From contig JBAYGJ010000001.1 of assembly GCA_041666685.1 (NCBI GenBank), positions 1 to 64,000 of the forward strand: DNA of 64,000 nt, given 5' to 3'. The notes beneath the pieces were generated by a model, which was not told the DNA's origin, did no database searches, and saw nothing but the letters and a program-made list of their open reading frames with translations. Shown here piece by piece: positions 7,430 to 16,306 of this stretch (positions are counted from its first letter, which is position 1; each line of letters starts with the position of its first letter). Source of the stretch: JBAYGJ01 sp041666685 (lineage in GTDB: Bacteria > Patescibacteriota > Patescibacteriia > UBA10025 > JAHIVO01). A program made the position numbers and the translations under genes.

Positions 7430-9772
7430 TTAATTTGTTTTTAAATTTGAGATTGCTGCTGGCGGAGTAGTATCGGCTACCCCATCCTCAGATATAATCG
7501 TGACGCTAATGCTTTTCGTGACGTCAGCGGATACGGTCTGACTCCCGCTTGAATATCCGATTTTTTGAAATTGGATGGTATGCGGGGTATAGGGTATCAC
7601 TGTCAGTTGTGTTGGGTGCAATGTGTCTGCGACCCGAATGAATTTTTCCGTCAGGGCGAGCGTTGCAATGCCGTCAGGGCCGGAAGTGCCAGTAACTGTC
7701 TCAAGGCCCGACGTGGCAGTTACTGTTGCGCCTGTTACGCCCCGCCCCGCCTGATCTGTCACCGTCACATACAGGTACCATTTGTGATATCGCTCAAAAC
7801 TGTATGAAACGAGATTTGGATAATTTACGTCTTCAATCGACACGCCAGTAGCATAGGTATTGTTGAGGAAAACATGATTATTCTGATTATACCCCGCACT
7901 AAATCCGACATGTAGGTTATGGAACGTCACGCCAGACACGTCAGTACCTCTGGTGAAGGTATTAGAATCGAATAATGAATTCTGCGAAAGCTGATTATTC
8001 GCGTTACCCAGCCATGCATTGGTATAATTGCTGGTGAACCGGTTGTTTCGTAATGTGCCGAGATTGAGAGAACCGTCATACAGCGGCATCGCCGTTGCTC
8101 CTGCATTCGTCGCGGAAAGAGTAATGGTGTTGTTTTCATACAAATTTGCGGCACCGGTGCTAGTATTAAACCCGACGATGTTGGGGGGGCACTGCGGAAA
8201 CTGCGGATCTTTGGTGGCTGTACCGGATATGGTATTGTTATATATTTGGTTATTGCTGGTGGTGTACTGCGTGCTGTTATAGTCGGTGAGTTTGATGGCG
8301 TTAGTGGCATATCCCGTAGGATACTCGGCATTGCACATGAGCGCAGTCAGGTTGAAAATATTATCATGGATGGATGAATCCTGGGTAAAACTAGAGAAAA
8401 ACACTCCCGACCCCTGCTGAGTAAAGGTATTGTCGTAAATTTCGATATTCTTGCCTTTCCACACTGTCACCGCAAAGTGGTTGGTGGCAGTCCCGTTCGT
8501 ACGGAATTCATTGCCGTATACCTTGCTGCCAGTGTTGTCGCGGGTCTGGTCTGAGGCAACTTGCGAGATCAGGAACACGCCGCCTTGACCTCCGTACATT
8601 TTGTTGTAACGTATTATATTGTTTGAAGAGGCGTTTAGTTGTATCGGGCCCAGGAGTGCATGGCGATCCAGCGTTTCGGTATTAGTATTCACAAAAGTAC
8701 TGTTCTCAAGGATATTGCTGCTATGGTAGATGGTAAAATAATTATTTGAATCCAGCCCGTGATTCTCGATATACACGTGGTCCAGAGCTGCTCCATTGGT
8801 CGTACCGAGATTCATAACTCCCCGGCCGGTAACGGCTCCATGGCCCGCCTCTACAATCCGGCCATTCTTGATGAGCGCCGTAGGGGCGCGTAGCGGTACG
8901 TACCCGTTGTAGTCTGGGTAATAATAGGCGGTGGTATAATTATTCGTCACGAAAATTCCCGCATCTTGCTTCGGCCGGATGTCTGCCAGGTCAACTTTAC
9001 AGTTGCCGCTGTTGACAGTCACCCGCAATCGATACCGGTCAGTAGCCGGCGGACGAAAACTGCACGTCTTGTCCGTTGACGTGCACACCGTGCCATTGTG
9101 TTCCGACTCGACCGCTACAGTATGGCTGCCGCATAAATCTACGATGGCATACCCGGCATACGTACGCGCACTCCCGTCATACGCCAGATCGGTATCCGAA
9201 ATACTCACCCAGTCGGAGACGATACTCTCAGCCGATGGCACATCATCGAAACTCACCAAATACTGGTTCGATAAATAAATGTAGTCATCCCGGACACGTT
9301 GGGCATGTGACGCGGCGGAAAAATCCCAATTTGCCGCTAATGAGTCGGATGGTCCGGCAATTTCAAAATCATTATTTGCCAGGCCGTCGAAGCCTACATC
9401 GGCATAAGTAATCGTATGGCCGTTCAGGTCCAAAACGCTGTTCGTCGCCTCATACCACATACAGCTCATACGGCTGGACACGTCGGCAGTCAATAGATAA
9501 TAAGTATTTGCTGTCCTCAAATGGGTGCATGCAGACACATCCTGACATCGTGAGTACGGCGTACCGGACAAATTGACCTGGGCGCAACTGGATACCTGGG
9601 TATAGGTAGGCTCCTGGACCTCTACACCCTGAACGGTCAAGGCCTGGACTGCCGGCATGGTAGACCAGACGCTCATTAACGCACTTATTCCCACCACGAC
9701 AGCACAGACCGCAGCAACATATCCGGCCACTTTCGCAACTGACATAGAATAGCGTGGCTGTCTTTCTCTCAT
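7430..9772 (-). CDS. Exported right-handed beta-helix protein with C-terminal regulatory-like domain
   Basis: 780 aa with an N-terminal membrane segment (residues ~13-35). The centre holds many Asn-rich rungs (NNIIRYNKMYGGQGG, NIEIYDNTF, LYENNTI, LRNNRF) typical of NosD/pectate-lyase parallel beta-helices, usually carbohydrate-binding or -cleaving. Around residue 665 a carboxypeptidase-regulatory-like (Ig-type) domain begins (YVTVTDQAGRGVTGATVTA). The protein ends with DTTPPAAISNLKTN, the canonical first strand of an FnIII domain, then stops. No catalytic residues can be assigned. Six nt separate it from the gene before; no SD. Confidence 0.75.
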   Translation of the reverse strand: MRERQPRYSMSVAKVAGYVAAVCAVVVGISALMSVWSTMPAVQALTVQGVEVQEPTYTQVSSCAQVNLSGTPYSRCQDVSACTHLRTANTYYLLTADVSSRMSCMWYEATNSVLDLNGHTITYADVGFDGLANNDFEIAGPSDSLAANWDFSAASHAQRVRDDYIYLSNQYLVSFDDVPSAESIVSDWVSISDTDLAYDGSARTYAGYAIVDLCGSHTVAVESEHNGTVCTSTDKTCSFRPPATDRYRLRVTVNSGNCKVDLADIRPKQDAGIFVTNNYTTAYYYPDYNGYVPLRAPTALIKNGRIVEAGHGAVTGRGVMNLGTTNGAALDHVYIENHGLDSNNYFTIYHSSNILENSTFVNTNTETLDRHALLGPIQLNASSNNIIRYNKMYGGQGGVFLISQVASDQTRDNTGSKVYGNEFRTNGTATNHFAVTVWKGKNIEIYDNTFTQQGSGVFFSSFTQDSSIHDNIFNLTALMCNAEYPTGYATNAIKLTDYNSTQYTTSNNQIYNNTISGTATKDPQFPQCPPNIVGFNTSTGAANLYENNTITLSATNAGATAMPLYDGSLNLGTLRNNRFTSNYTNAWLGNANNQLSQNSLFDSNTFTRGTDVSGVTFHNLHVGFSAGYNQNNHVFLNNTYATGVSIEDVNYPNLVSYSFERYHKWYLYVTVTDQAGRGVTGATVTATSGLETVTGTSGPDGIATLALTEKFIRVADTLHPTQLTVIPYTPHTIQFQKIGYSSGSQTVSADVTKSISVTIISEDGVADTTPPAAISNLKTN

Positions 9773-9778
9773 AATAAG

Positions 9779-11434
9779 TTATTGAACTGTTAGATTTGTC
9801 ACACCGGCAGGCGCTATTGCGTCTGCTTCGCCTCCGCTCAATTGTATTTCTACAGACCTTCCCTGATCCATGCTGACAGAAGTCGTATTCGGATCAAAGC
9901 CAACTTTTGTGGCCGTCACATTGTACGGCGTAAAAGTTTGAACATTATTCACCCCATTGGCGTAATACCTGCGATATTCCGTCAAAGGCACAGAAAGTAT
10001 TCCAGCCGCATCCGTCAACCCAGAATAAACAGTCGTGCCCGACAGATCATAGATACCGACATTTGCCGAAGCAATCCCCATGCCAGCCGCATCCTTTACA
10101 GTTAATCGAAGCGTCCATTGGACTATATATTCATAAGCGGCGGAACGGACACGGTAACTACTGTCATCTGCGCCGTTTTGGTAAACCGAATCGAGAAACG
10201 TATTGCCGAGTGAAGGATATGTGCCACCGTTTGCAAAATTTACCGTCACATATTGTGATGATGGATTACCCCCCTTAGCGACAGTATTCCCGCTCAGCAG
10301 GACACCGCTGGCGCCGTCCCAGTCCACGTAAAAATTTGACGTATCGCCTGTTAGAATATTGGTATCAAGCGTCAATCCTGCCGATATTGCGTCGACGGAC
10401 ACTGCATTCGCCGCTCCGGCACCACTGCCGACTCGTTGCGCGGTAAAAGTATTCCCATAGACCCGGCAGTTGTTCCCACTCGTAAGACCACTGGCCCGGA
10501 ATGCCTGCCCAGCACATGCGTCAGCTCTGGCGAGGACGGTATTGTTATACACTTCTAAATTTGTAGCTGGAGTTTCGATCTGAATCCCGAAAACCCCGCC
10601 CAACTGGCAACCGCCATACTCTGCATTATTGGATAGCTCGATGACGTCGATTATGTTATCGTGGGCTTTTGACCCGTCACCGGATAAATGTATCCCCCGA
10701 CCTTGCGTCGGATGACAGTTGTTACTGTATACTTCCGAATTGCCTCCGGAAGCACCGATACAAAAGTCATTGCTATACCCTATAGCCTGGCCGCCCTGAC
10801 TGATGTCATTGTTATATACCTTTGTATTGTCGCTGTGATAATAATAAATGCCCCCCTGAGGTCCACCCACGATGGTATTGTTGAAAATGTCAGAAGAACC
10901 GCCATTCCACAGCTGAATATCATAGCCTTGGTTCTGGTGACGATCCTGGATAGTTTCGACGTGACTGGTGATGGTATTATGATGCACTTGGTGGCCGGTG
11001 CCCCACCACATGACTATAGCAGCGCTGGAGTCCGTATACACTTCCAAAGTCAAATGGTCGATTTCATCATCCGATCCGGAGCTGGCGTACACCGCATGGG
11101 AAAATGAACCGGCGCTCTGCGATTGCCGGATCGTCCCGTTGGTTACCCGAATATTGTCATAGCTCCAGCCGGAACGTACGCCGTACATGTCGTTCGCGCC
11201 ACCCGAACCATATGTAATGGAAAAACCGTTCAAGTCAATGACAACATTATTTGCCGTGACAGTCAGGCAGGTCCCGGACGATGACAAGTCCCTTGTCAGG
11301 GTGTATGTCTCATTGGATTGCGTGATCGTACCGCAGTCAGACAAGCTGGTAGCTGCCCGTAACGTATCAGATGCCGCGAGATACACGAGTGCCATGACTG
11401 CGATTATTCCGGTGACAAATATTTTTTTATACAT
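9779..11434 (-). CDS. Exported right-handed beta-helix protein, paralogous fold to its neighbour
   Basis: 551 aa with an N-terminal signal/anchor (MYKKIFVTGIIAVMALVYLAA). Beta-helix rungs include VYNNDISQGGQ, SEVYSNNCH, LEVYNNTVL and CRVYGNTF, as in NosD-type parallel beta-helix proteins. From about residue 445 a second small domain (LRLTVKDAAGMGIASANVGI) resembles the one in the next gene. The C-terminus is DAIAPAGVTNLTVQ, again an FnIII A-strand followed at once by the stop. It differs from 7430-9772 in length and detail, so it is not a recent duplicate. Co-transcribed, 15 nt from the preceding gene, no SD. Confidence 0.75.
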   Translation of the reverse strand: MYKKIFVTGIIAVMALVYLAASDTLRAATSLSDCGTITQSNETYTLTRDLSSSGTCLTVTANNVVIDLNGFSITYGSGGANDMYGVRSGWSYDNIRVTNGTIRQSQSAGSFSHAVYASSGSDDEIDHLTLEVYTDSSAAIVMWWGTGHQVHHNTITSHVETIQDRHQNQGYDIQLWNGGSSDIFNNTIVGGPQGGIYYYHSDNTKVYNNDISQGGQAIGYSNDFCIGASGGNSEVYSNNCHPTQGRGIHLSGDGSKAHDNIIDVIELSNNAEYGGCQLGGVFGIQIETPATNLEVYNNTVLARADACAGQAFRASGLTSGNNCRVYGNTFTAQRVGSGAGAANAVSVDAISAGLTLDTNILTGDTSNFYVDWDGASGVLLSGNTVAKGGNPSSQYVTVNFANGGTYPSLGNTFLDSVYQNGADDSSYRVRSAAYEYIVQWTLRLTVKDAAGMGIASANVGIYDLSGTTVYSGLTDAAGILSVPLTEYRRYYANGVNNVQTFTPYNVTATKVGFDPNTTSVSMDQGRSVEIQLSGGEADAIAPAGVTNLTVQ

Positions 11435-11449
11435 AAAATATAATAAAGT

Positions 11450-12868
11450 TTACTCTGCGACTAGATCACTAATAGCTGATGGCGCGGTAGTGTCGGATAT
11501 GACCGGATCCTGGCATGATTGGCTCTCCACGGGTTTCTGGTCGGTCGTACCGCAATTATTCGCATCGGAGCACGTACGGGTCTGTGTACTATTGGCGCAT
11601 ACAGACCAGTCAGTACAACTCCATGACTCAGTGCAGGCTAGCGTAGGATTGGTGGAAATTTTCGTATACATGACCACTGGTCCTGTTGTTGACCAAATGA
11701 TCGGAATGTAGTCTGCTGTGGGATTGGCTACCGCCGGGCCAGTAGGAAATTTATTTGCTAATCCATCGGTAGTGATTGCCACAGGATCTGTCCATGTGTG
11801 GGACGTCGTATCCCAGATGCGATAATAAGCGTTATTGTTGTCAGCAGTTGAGGATTCTTGTTTAATATAAAACAGGTAGAGCGAATTACCGTGTCGTGTT
11901 AGAGAGGGGTGCCAATCACTTGGATTATACGGCAATGTTACGATCGTGCTCTGGTTCCATGAACCGGTACCGTTATTATATTCTTTCCAAGAATGGATCA
12001 GGTGATTGTAATTATCAGGATAGATGACGTGAAATTCTTCGTTGACAAAGCTCATGGCATATTCCCGGCGGTAAATTTTCGATCCCCAGACGATTGAGGA
12101 GTCGGCATTAGCCACGAACTGGACGCCGTCCCAGATGAAATATTTATACCCCCAGCCGACGTTCGATGAATCATCGCTGTACCAGATCACTACCGCTGGT
12201 TGGCTGTTAATCAGAAGTGAGCCGATCCGGACATTCTCATAGCCGGTATTATTCACCCACCCTTCATACGGGAAAGTCGCCCCGCCGTCAGTCGAATGGA
12301 AATATCGGACATTACCCGTAGTATTAATGCTGGTCCGGGCAAATACCCAAATATTATCCTCATCCTGGGCTAATACATTGGAACGGGTGGCCACACCTGC
12401 CGGTAGAAATGCGGAAGTAAGTGTTATTGGAGTGGCCATATCTCCGGTTGCTACTGCTGGCGAATTAATTTTCCTGAAATACACATTGCCAGAACCGGGA
12501 TCAGTAACATATATATTACCAACGCCGTCACCGGACAATGACGCATGATAATCGATCCAACTGCGAACTGTGATAGGCGTGCTCCACGTGGCGCCGCCAT
12601 CCGTCGTTTTCATGAAATTCCCGGAACTTTTTTCAAACATCGCCCATACGGTATTAGGATCTGTCAGGGACATGAACACTTTGTATCGCGGGATCGTTAA
12701 AGTGCAACCATCGCTACGGCAGATGCTAATCTGCGTCGGTGCGGTGTATGCGGTTGGGACCAGACGGAAAAACGTTACACCGGCCACTCCCGCTACCACC
12801 ATAACAATTATCCAGTACGTCGACTGGCTAATAAATGAACGGCGAAATGTATATGTAGTAACCTTCAT
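11450..12868 (-). CDS. Exported sialidase-fold (BNR/Asp-box) protein with TSP1-like tail
   Basis: 472 aa with a transmembrane/signal segment at residues ~17-40. Asp-box motifs TTDGGATWS and STDGGATFP and a run of WD-like strands indicate a BNR/sialidase-type propeller (residues ~45-400). The catalytic arginine triad of true sialidases is not identifiable by eye, so ligand binding is as likely as hydrolysis. Residues ~410-455 repeat the CTESWSCTDWSVC thrombospondin-like module found in 5807-7399. The protein ends in DTTAPSAISDLVAE and a stop. Start 5 nt after the previous stop, no SD. Confidence 0.7.
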   Translation of the reverse strand: MKVTTYTFRRSFISQSTYWIIVMVVAGVAGVTFFRLVPTAYTAPTQISICRSDGCTLTIPRYKVFMSLTDPNTVWAMFEKSSGNFMKTTDGGATWSTPITVRSWIDYHASLSGDGVGNIYVTDPGSGNVYFRKINSPAVATGDMATPITLTSAFLPAGVATRSNVLAQDEDNIWVFARTSINTTGNVRYFHSTDGGATFPYEGWVNNTGYENVRIGSLLINSQPAVVIWYSDDSSNVGWGYKYFIWDGVQFVANADSSIVWGSKIYRREYAMSFVNEEFHVIYPDNYNHLIHSWKEYNNGTGSWNQSTIVTLPYNPSDWHPSLTRHGNSLYLFYIKQESSTADNNNAYYRIWDTTSHTWTDPVAITTDGLANKFPTGPAVANPTADYIPIIWSTTGPVVMYTKISTNPTLACTESWSCTDWSVCANSTQTRTCSDANNCGTTDQKPVESQSCQDPVISDTTAPSAISDLVAE

Positions 12869-12873
12869 ATAAA

Positions 12874-15800
12874 TTAAAGTTTTTCTGTATCTATAATCCT
12901 CACCTGCGGCCCGCCGGCAGAACGAGGCGCTACCAACAGTTCCTGCGTCCCGTCACCATTGGTGTCGCTGCCAGATACATTCACCCCACCGGTAAATGTC
13001 GCGAGAAAGGCATAAAATTGTTTTTGCAGCTGCTGTTTAATATTAAAAATTCTTACCAAAGGCGTTGCATTACTTCCCACTCCAACAACAAGTTCTTTTA
13101 TCCCGTCACCATTTGTGTCAACACCTGCAACGGACACGCCGCCACGGTAATCTGCATTGAAAGCATAGAAACCTGGCGACAGCCGAGTAATCGAACCGGT
13201 CTTAATCTTGAAAATCTGGATGTGAGGCGCGCCTAGGTCTGGACCGGCAATGATTTCGTCACGCCCATCTGCATCCATGTCGGCAGCAGCGACACGTATC
13301 CCTCCGCGGAATGTCTTTGCATAGGCAAAGAAATTGGCGAATGCCTTGCCTGCAGGATCGTACACCATCACCTGTGCGCCGCCGCCGCGTCCGGCTGTAA
13401 CGATTATTTCTTTGGTGCCGTTACCGTCAAGGTCGCCGCAAGCCAGGAACAAGCCTCCTTTGAATTTTCCGTCCAGGACTGAAAAACTTTTTTGGAGGAG
13501 GCCGCTCCCATTGAAAATTTTAACTACTGGCAAAGCGCCGACCCCTTGCGCGGTGATAATCTCATCCAAACCATCCCCATTCACGTCGCAGATATTAACC
13601 CGTACGCCTGACCGAGATGCCGAATCATAGGCAAAGAAGCGGGCCAATAATTTTCCGCCCGAATCCAGGACGCGCACTTCTGGTGATAATCCTGTATCCG
13701 TACCAGTGATAATTTCATTAGCAGTTCCGGCCAGGACATTCCCGCCAGCTACTAAAAAACCACCCCGCAGCGTACTGGCATAGGCTAGTAATGATGTGCC
13801 GCTAGCCACGTTTATCGATGGTGCAGATGGATTGGATATGGTAGTTTTGTTTTTTGTGGAATTAGGATAATACGTACCGGGTGTCACACCTTTGCTGTCA
13901 GTGACGCCTAATCCCCGTTCCAATGTGGAACGCTGACCGTCCAGATTGATCACTGTTACGTCATACCAGCCCGGTTTGAGTTTGGACAAAGGCAATTTCA
14001 CCGATAAAGCCGTGGCTGTCTGGACAAATGTTTGTTCCGCCAGATAATCGGCAAAGTATGTTTTTACTCCAAAGGTAAATTTCGTGCCAGTCACTTTGAC
14101 CTGCAGTCCGGCTCCCTTGTTCCAGGCGGGATTGACCTCCTTCGGTGTTACGCTGCTGACTGTCGGCGCTGGATCTGCATATGGCGCAGTACCAGTAATA
14201 TCAATCTTACGTATTGTGTCATTCCAAGTATCAGCCAGATACAATGCATTACCGGTCACATCAGGCACGAGACCTTTGGGATTATTAAACTCCACAACCG
14301 TACGGCCACCATTGGTAAACCCTCGCTGTCCAGAACCGGCAATTAATTTAGTTAACCCAGTTGCAGGATCTACCAAACGGATCCGCATTGATCCGGTATC
14401 AGTGACATACAGCAATCCATCTGATCCCATTTTCACATACTCAGGATAGGATAAAACCGCCTGTGTACCGATCGCCTCCCGATACCCAGCCGCGCCGGTG
14501 CCAGCAACGGTGGTTACCTGCCCGGTAGCAATGACAATCTTTCTGATGGCATGGTTATTAGAGTCTGCCACATACAGATTTGTTCCGGTCGAATCAATGG
14601 TAATTCCGAACGGCCTGTTGAATTTCGCCGCTGCACCAATGCCGTTTGCAAACCCGGCCACTCCTGAACCCGCCACCAGCGAAGTCTGCCCGTCCGAGAT
14701 CCTCACTCGGCGTATCCGATTGTTGCCGGTATCAGTCACATACAGATACGTATCAGTCGGGTCTATCACAATGCCAGATGGTGCCTGGAAATATGCGCAC
14801 CCACTGACTCCAGTCGATAGCTGTCCCTCGCACTTAGTCCCATCCTGGTAACCATTTACGGTAATCCCAGTGGAGTTCACGTTTCCAGCGCCAGAAATTA
14901 AAAAACTGTATGGCAATGCCGTATCCAAATTGACACCGCGGATGCGGTTGTTCCAGCGGTCTGCCACATACAATCTGTTTCCGCCGGAATTGATTGTGAT
15001 ACCTTGGATAGTCGAAAAGCGGACCGGTCCGACATAATGCGTCGGGTCGTCATCCCCTTCGCGGTAATTATCCACACTGCTGCCGATCACCTGCGCTACT
15101 TCGCCAGTCGAACGGGTAATCCGCCGTATCTTATTATTATCCGCTACATACAGGTACTGGCGATTAGTCGTCATGACCATGTCATATGGCCGGCCAAACA
15201 ATGCTGTCGAGGCAGCGCCGTTTCGATTGCCAAAACGTTCATAGCCGGCAAAAATGTCTTCGTCGCCCGACAAGGTGGTACGAAATTTATGGATGGTACC
15301 TATCCCAGCGTTGGCCACATACACATACCCGTCATACACCTTCAGGCCGGATGGGAAATTAATCGAAGCCATACTCCCATCCTCAGCGAATAAAGACGTC
15401 GTATTTGTAGACAGGTCAATCTTACGGATAAAATCAGTCAGGCCATTTCCGTCAGAGACGTACAACGCTGTCCCGTCTACTGCAACACCCCAGAGGTTAT
15501 TAAACGCCGATGCACCCCCAACACCCTCCGTATAACCGGCAGTGCCGGAGCCGGCAACGACAGACACTGTACCGGAAACAGTATTGACCGCGAGCACTCG
15601 ATAACTGCCAGAATCCGCAACGTATAAAACCGATCCGTCAGGAGAGACGGCTGCTTTTTTCGGATGGTTAACGCCCGTACTGAGAGTACTCACCGTACCA
15701 CCGCTTGTGGAAACGGTCTTTATCGCACTGTTACCAGTATCAACAATAAAAAGAGTTGATCCGTACACTTCTACGCCTTCCGGACCGTTCAGGCCAGAAG

Positions 15801-16230
15801 AAACCAAATTCGTAACCACGCTACCGCTTATTTTTTTTATCTTGTTATTGGCCGTATCCGCCACATACACTGCTCCGTCAGACCCAACTGATACGCCTCG
15901 TGGCAGCGCAAACTCAGCGGCCGTGGCTGCCCCGACAGTATCGCCGTAGGAACCGGTGCCAGCCAATGTAGACACGATTCCTGAGGAATTAATTGTACGA
16001 ATGACATTATTGTACGTATCGGCGATATAAAAATTTCCCGACGCGTCGATATCTAGATCTTCCGGGAAATCGAAATACGCGTCTACCCGGCTGCCTCCGT
16101 CTCCGTCATATATTTTTCCGGTATACGCACTTACATCGCCGTATGCCGCTTGGGCTGGATGAATAAATAAAAAAATAGCGCCAAGCGCTACCAATGTTAG
16201 TACAAAAAACCTATTGAAAAGAATTTTCAT
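12874..16230 (-). CDS. Large surface protein: NHL propeller + IPT/TIG + FG-GAP propeller
   Basis: 1118 aa with a signal peptide (FFVLTLVALGAIFLFIHPAQA). Residues ~30-700 hold about ten NHL-type repeats (YVADTANNKIKKI, LYVADSNNHAIRKI, LYVTDTGNNRIRRV). Residues ~705-790 form an IPT/TIG Ig-like domain (PTVSSVTPKEVNP). From ~825 to the end comes an FG-GAP propeller homologous to that of 5807-7399, including the identical stretch NFFAYAKTFRGGIRV. First gene of the surface operon, 44 nt from a consensus promoter, AT-rich leader without SD. Likely a binding scaffold on the cell surface; no enzymatic motif seen. Confidence 0.8.
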   Translation of the reverse strand: MKILFNRFFVLTLVALGAIFLFIHPAQAAYGDVSAYTGKIYDGDGGSRVDAYFDFPEDLDIDASGNFYIADTYNNVIRTINSSGIVSTLAGTGSYGDTVGAATAAEFALPRGVSVGSDGAVYVADTANNKIKKISGSVVTNLVSSGLNGPEGVEVYGSTLFIVDTGNSAIKTVSTSGGTVSTLSTGVNHPKKAAVSPDGSVLYVADSGSYRVLAVNTVSGTVSVVAGSGTAGYTEGVGGASAFNNLWGVAVDGTALYVSDGNGLTDFIRKIDLSTNTTSLFAEDGSMASINFPSGLKVYDGYVYVANAGIGTIHKFRTTLSGDEDIFAGYERFGNRNGAASTALFGRPYDMVMTTNRQYLYVADNNKIRRITRSTGEVAQVIGSSVDNYREGDDDPTHYVGPVRFSTIQGITINSGGNRLYVADRWNNRIRGVNLDTALPYSFLISGAGNVNSTGITVNGYQDGTKCEGQLSTGVSGCAYFQAPSGIVIDPTDTYLYVTDTGNNRIRRVRISDGQTSLVAGSGVAGFANGIGAAAKFNRPFGITIDSTGTNLYVADSNNHAIRKIVIATGQVTTVAGTGAAGYREAIGTQAVLSYPEYVKMGSDGLLYVTDTGSMRIRLVDPATGLTKLIAGSGQRGFTNGGRTVVEFNNPKGLVPDVTGNALYLADTWNDTIRKIDITGTAPYADPAPTVSSVTPKEVNPAWNKGAGLQVKVTGTKFTFGVKTYFADYLAEQTFVQTATALSVKLPLSKLKPGWYDVTVINLDGQRSTLERGLGVTDSKGVTPGTYYPNSTKNKTTISNPSAPSINVASGTSLLAYASTLRGGFLVAGGNVLAGTANEIITGTDTGLSPEVRVLDSGGKLLARFFAYDSASRSGVRVNICDVNGDGLDEIITAQGVGALPVVKIFNGSGLLQKSFSVLDGKFKGGLFLACGDLDGNGTKEIIVTAGRGGGAQVMVYDPAGKAFANFFAYAKTFRGGIRVAAADMDADGRDEIIAGPDLGAPHIQIFKIKTGSITRLSPGFYAFNADYRGGVSVAGVDTNGDGIKELVVGVGSNATPLVRIFNIKQQLQKQFYAFLATFTGGVNVSGSDTNGDGTQELLVAPRSAGGPQVRIIDTEKL

Positions 16231-16273
16231 ATAATAATATTTTTTCTTTTTATTTTTTGATTTTTACACCTCT

Positions 16274-16302
16274 ATTATAGCACGTTTGAAGTTTTTTTGC
16301 AA
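16274..16302 (-). promoter_or_regulatory. Promoter of the surface-protein operon
   Basis: Minus-strand TTGCAA (16302-16297), 17-nt spacer, TATAAT (16279-16274) preceded by TGC (extended -10). The -35 starts only 4 nt after the stop codon of the glycosyltransferase-like gene. The transcript has a short AT-rich leader (about 37 nt) lacking an SD. Confidence 0.75.
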
Positions 16303-16306
16303 GTAT

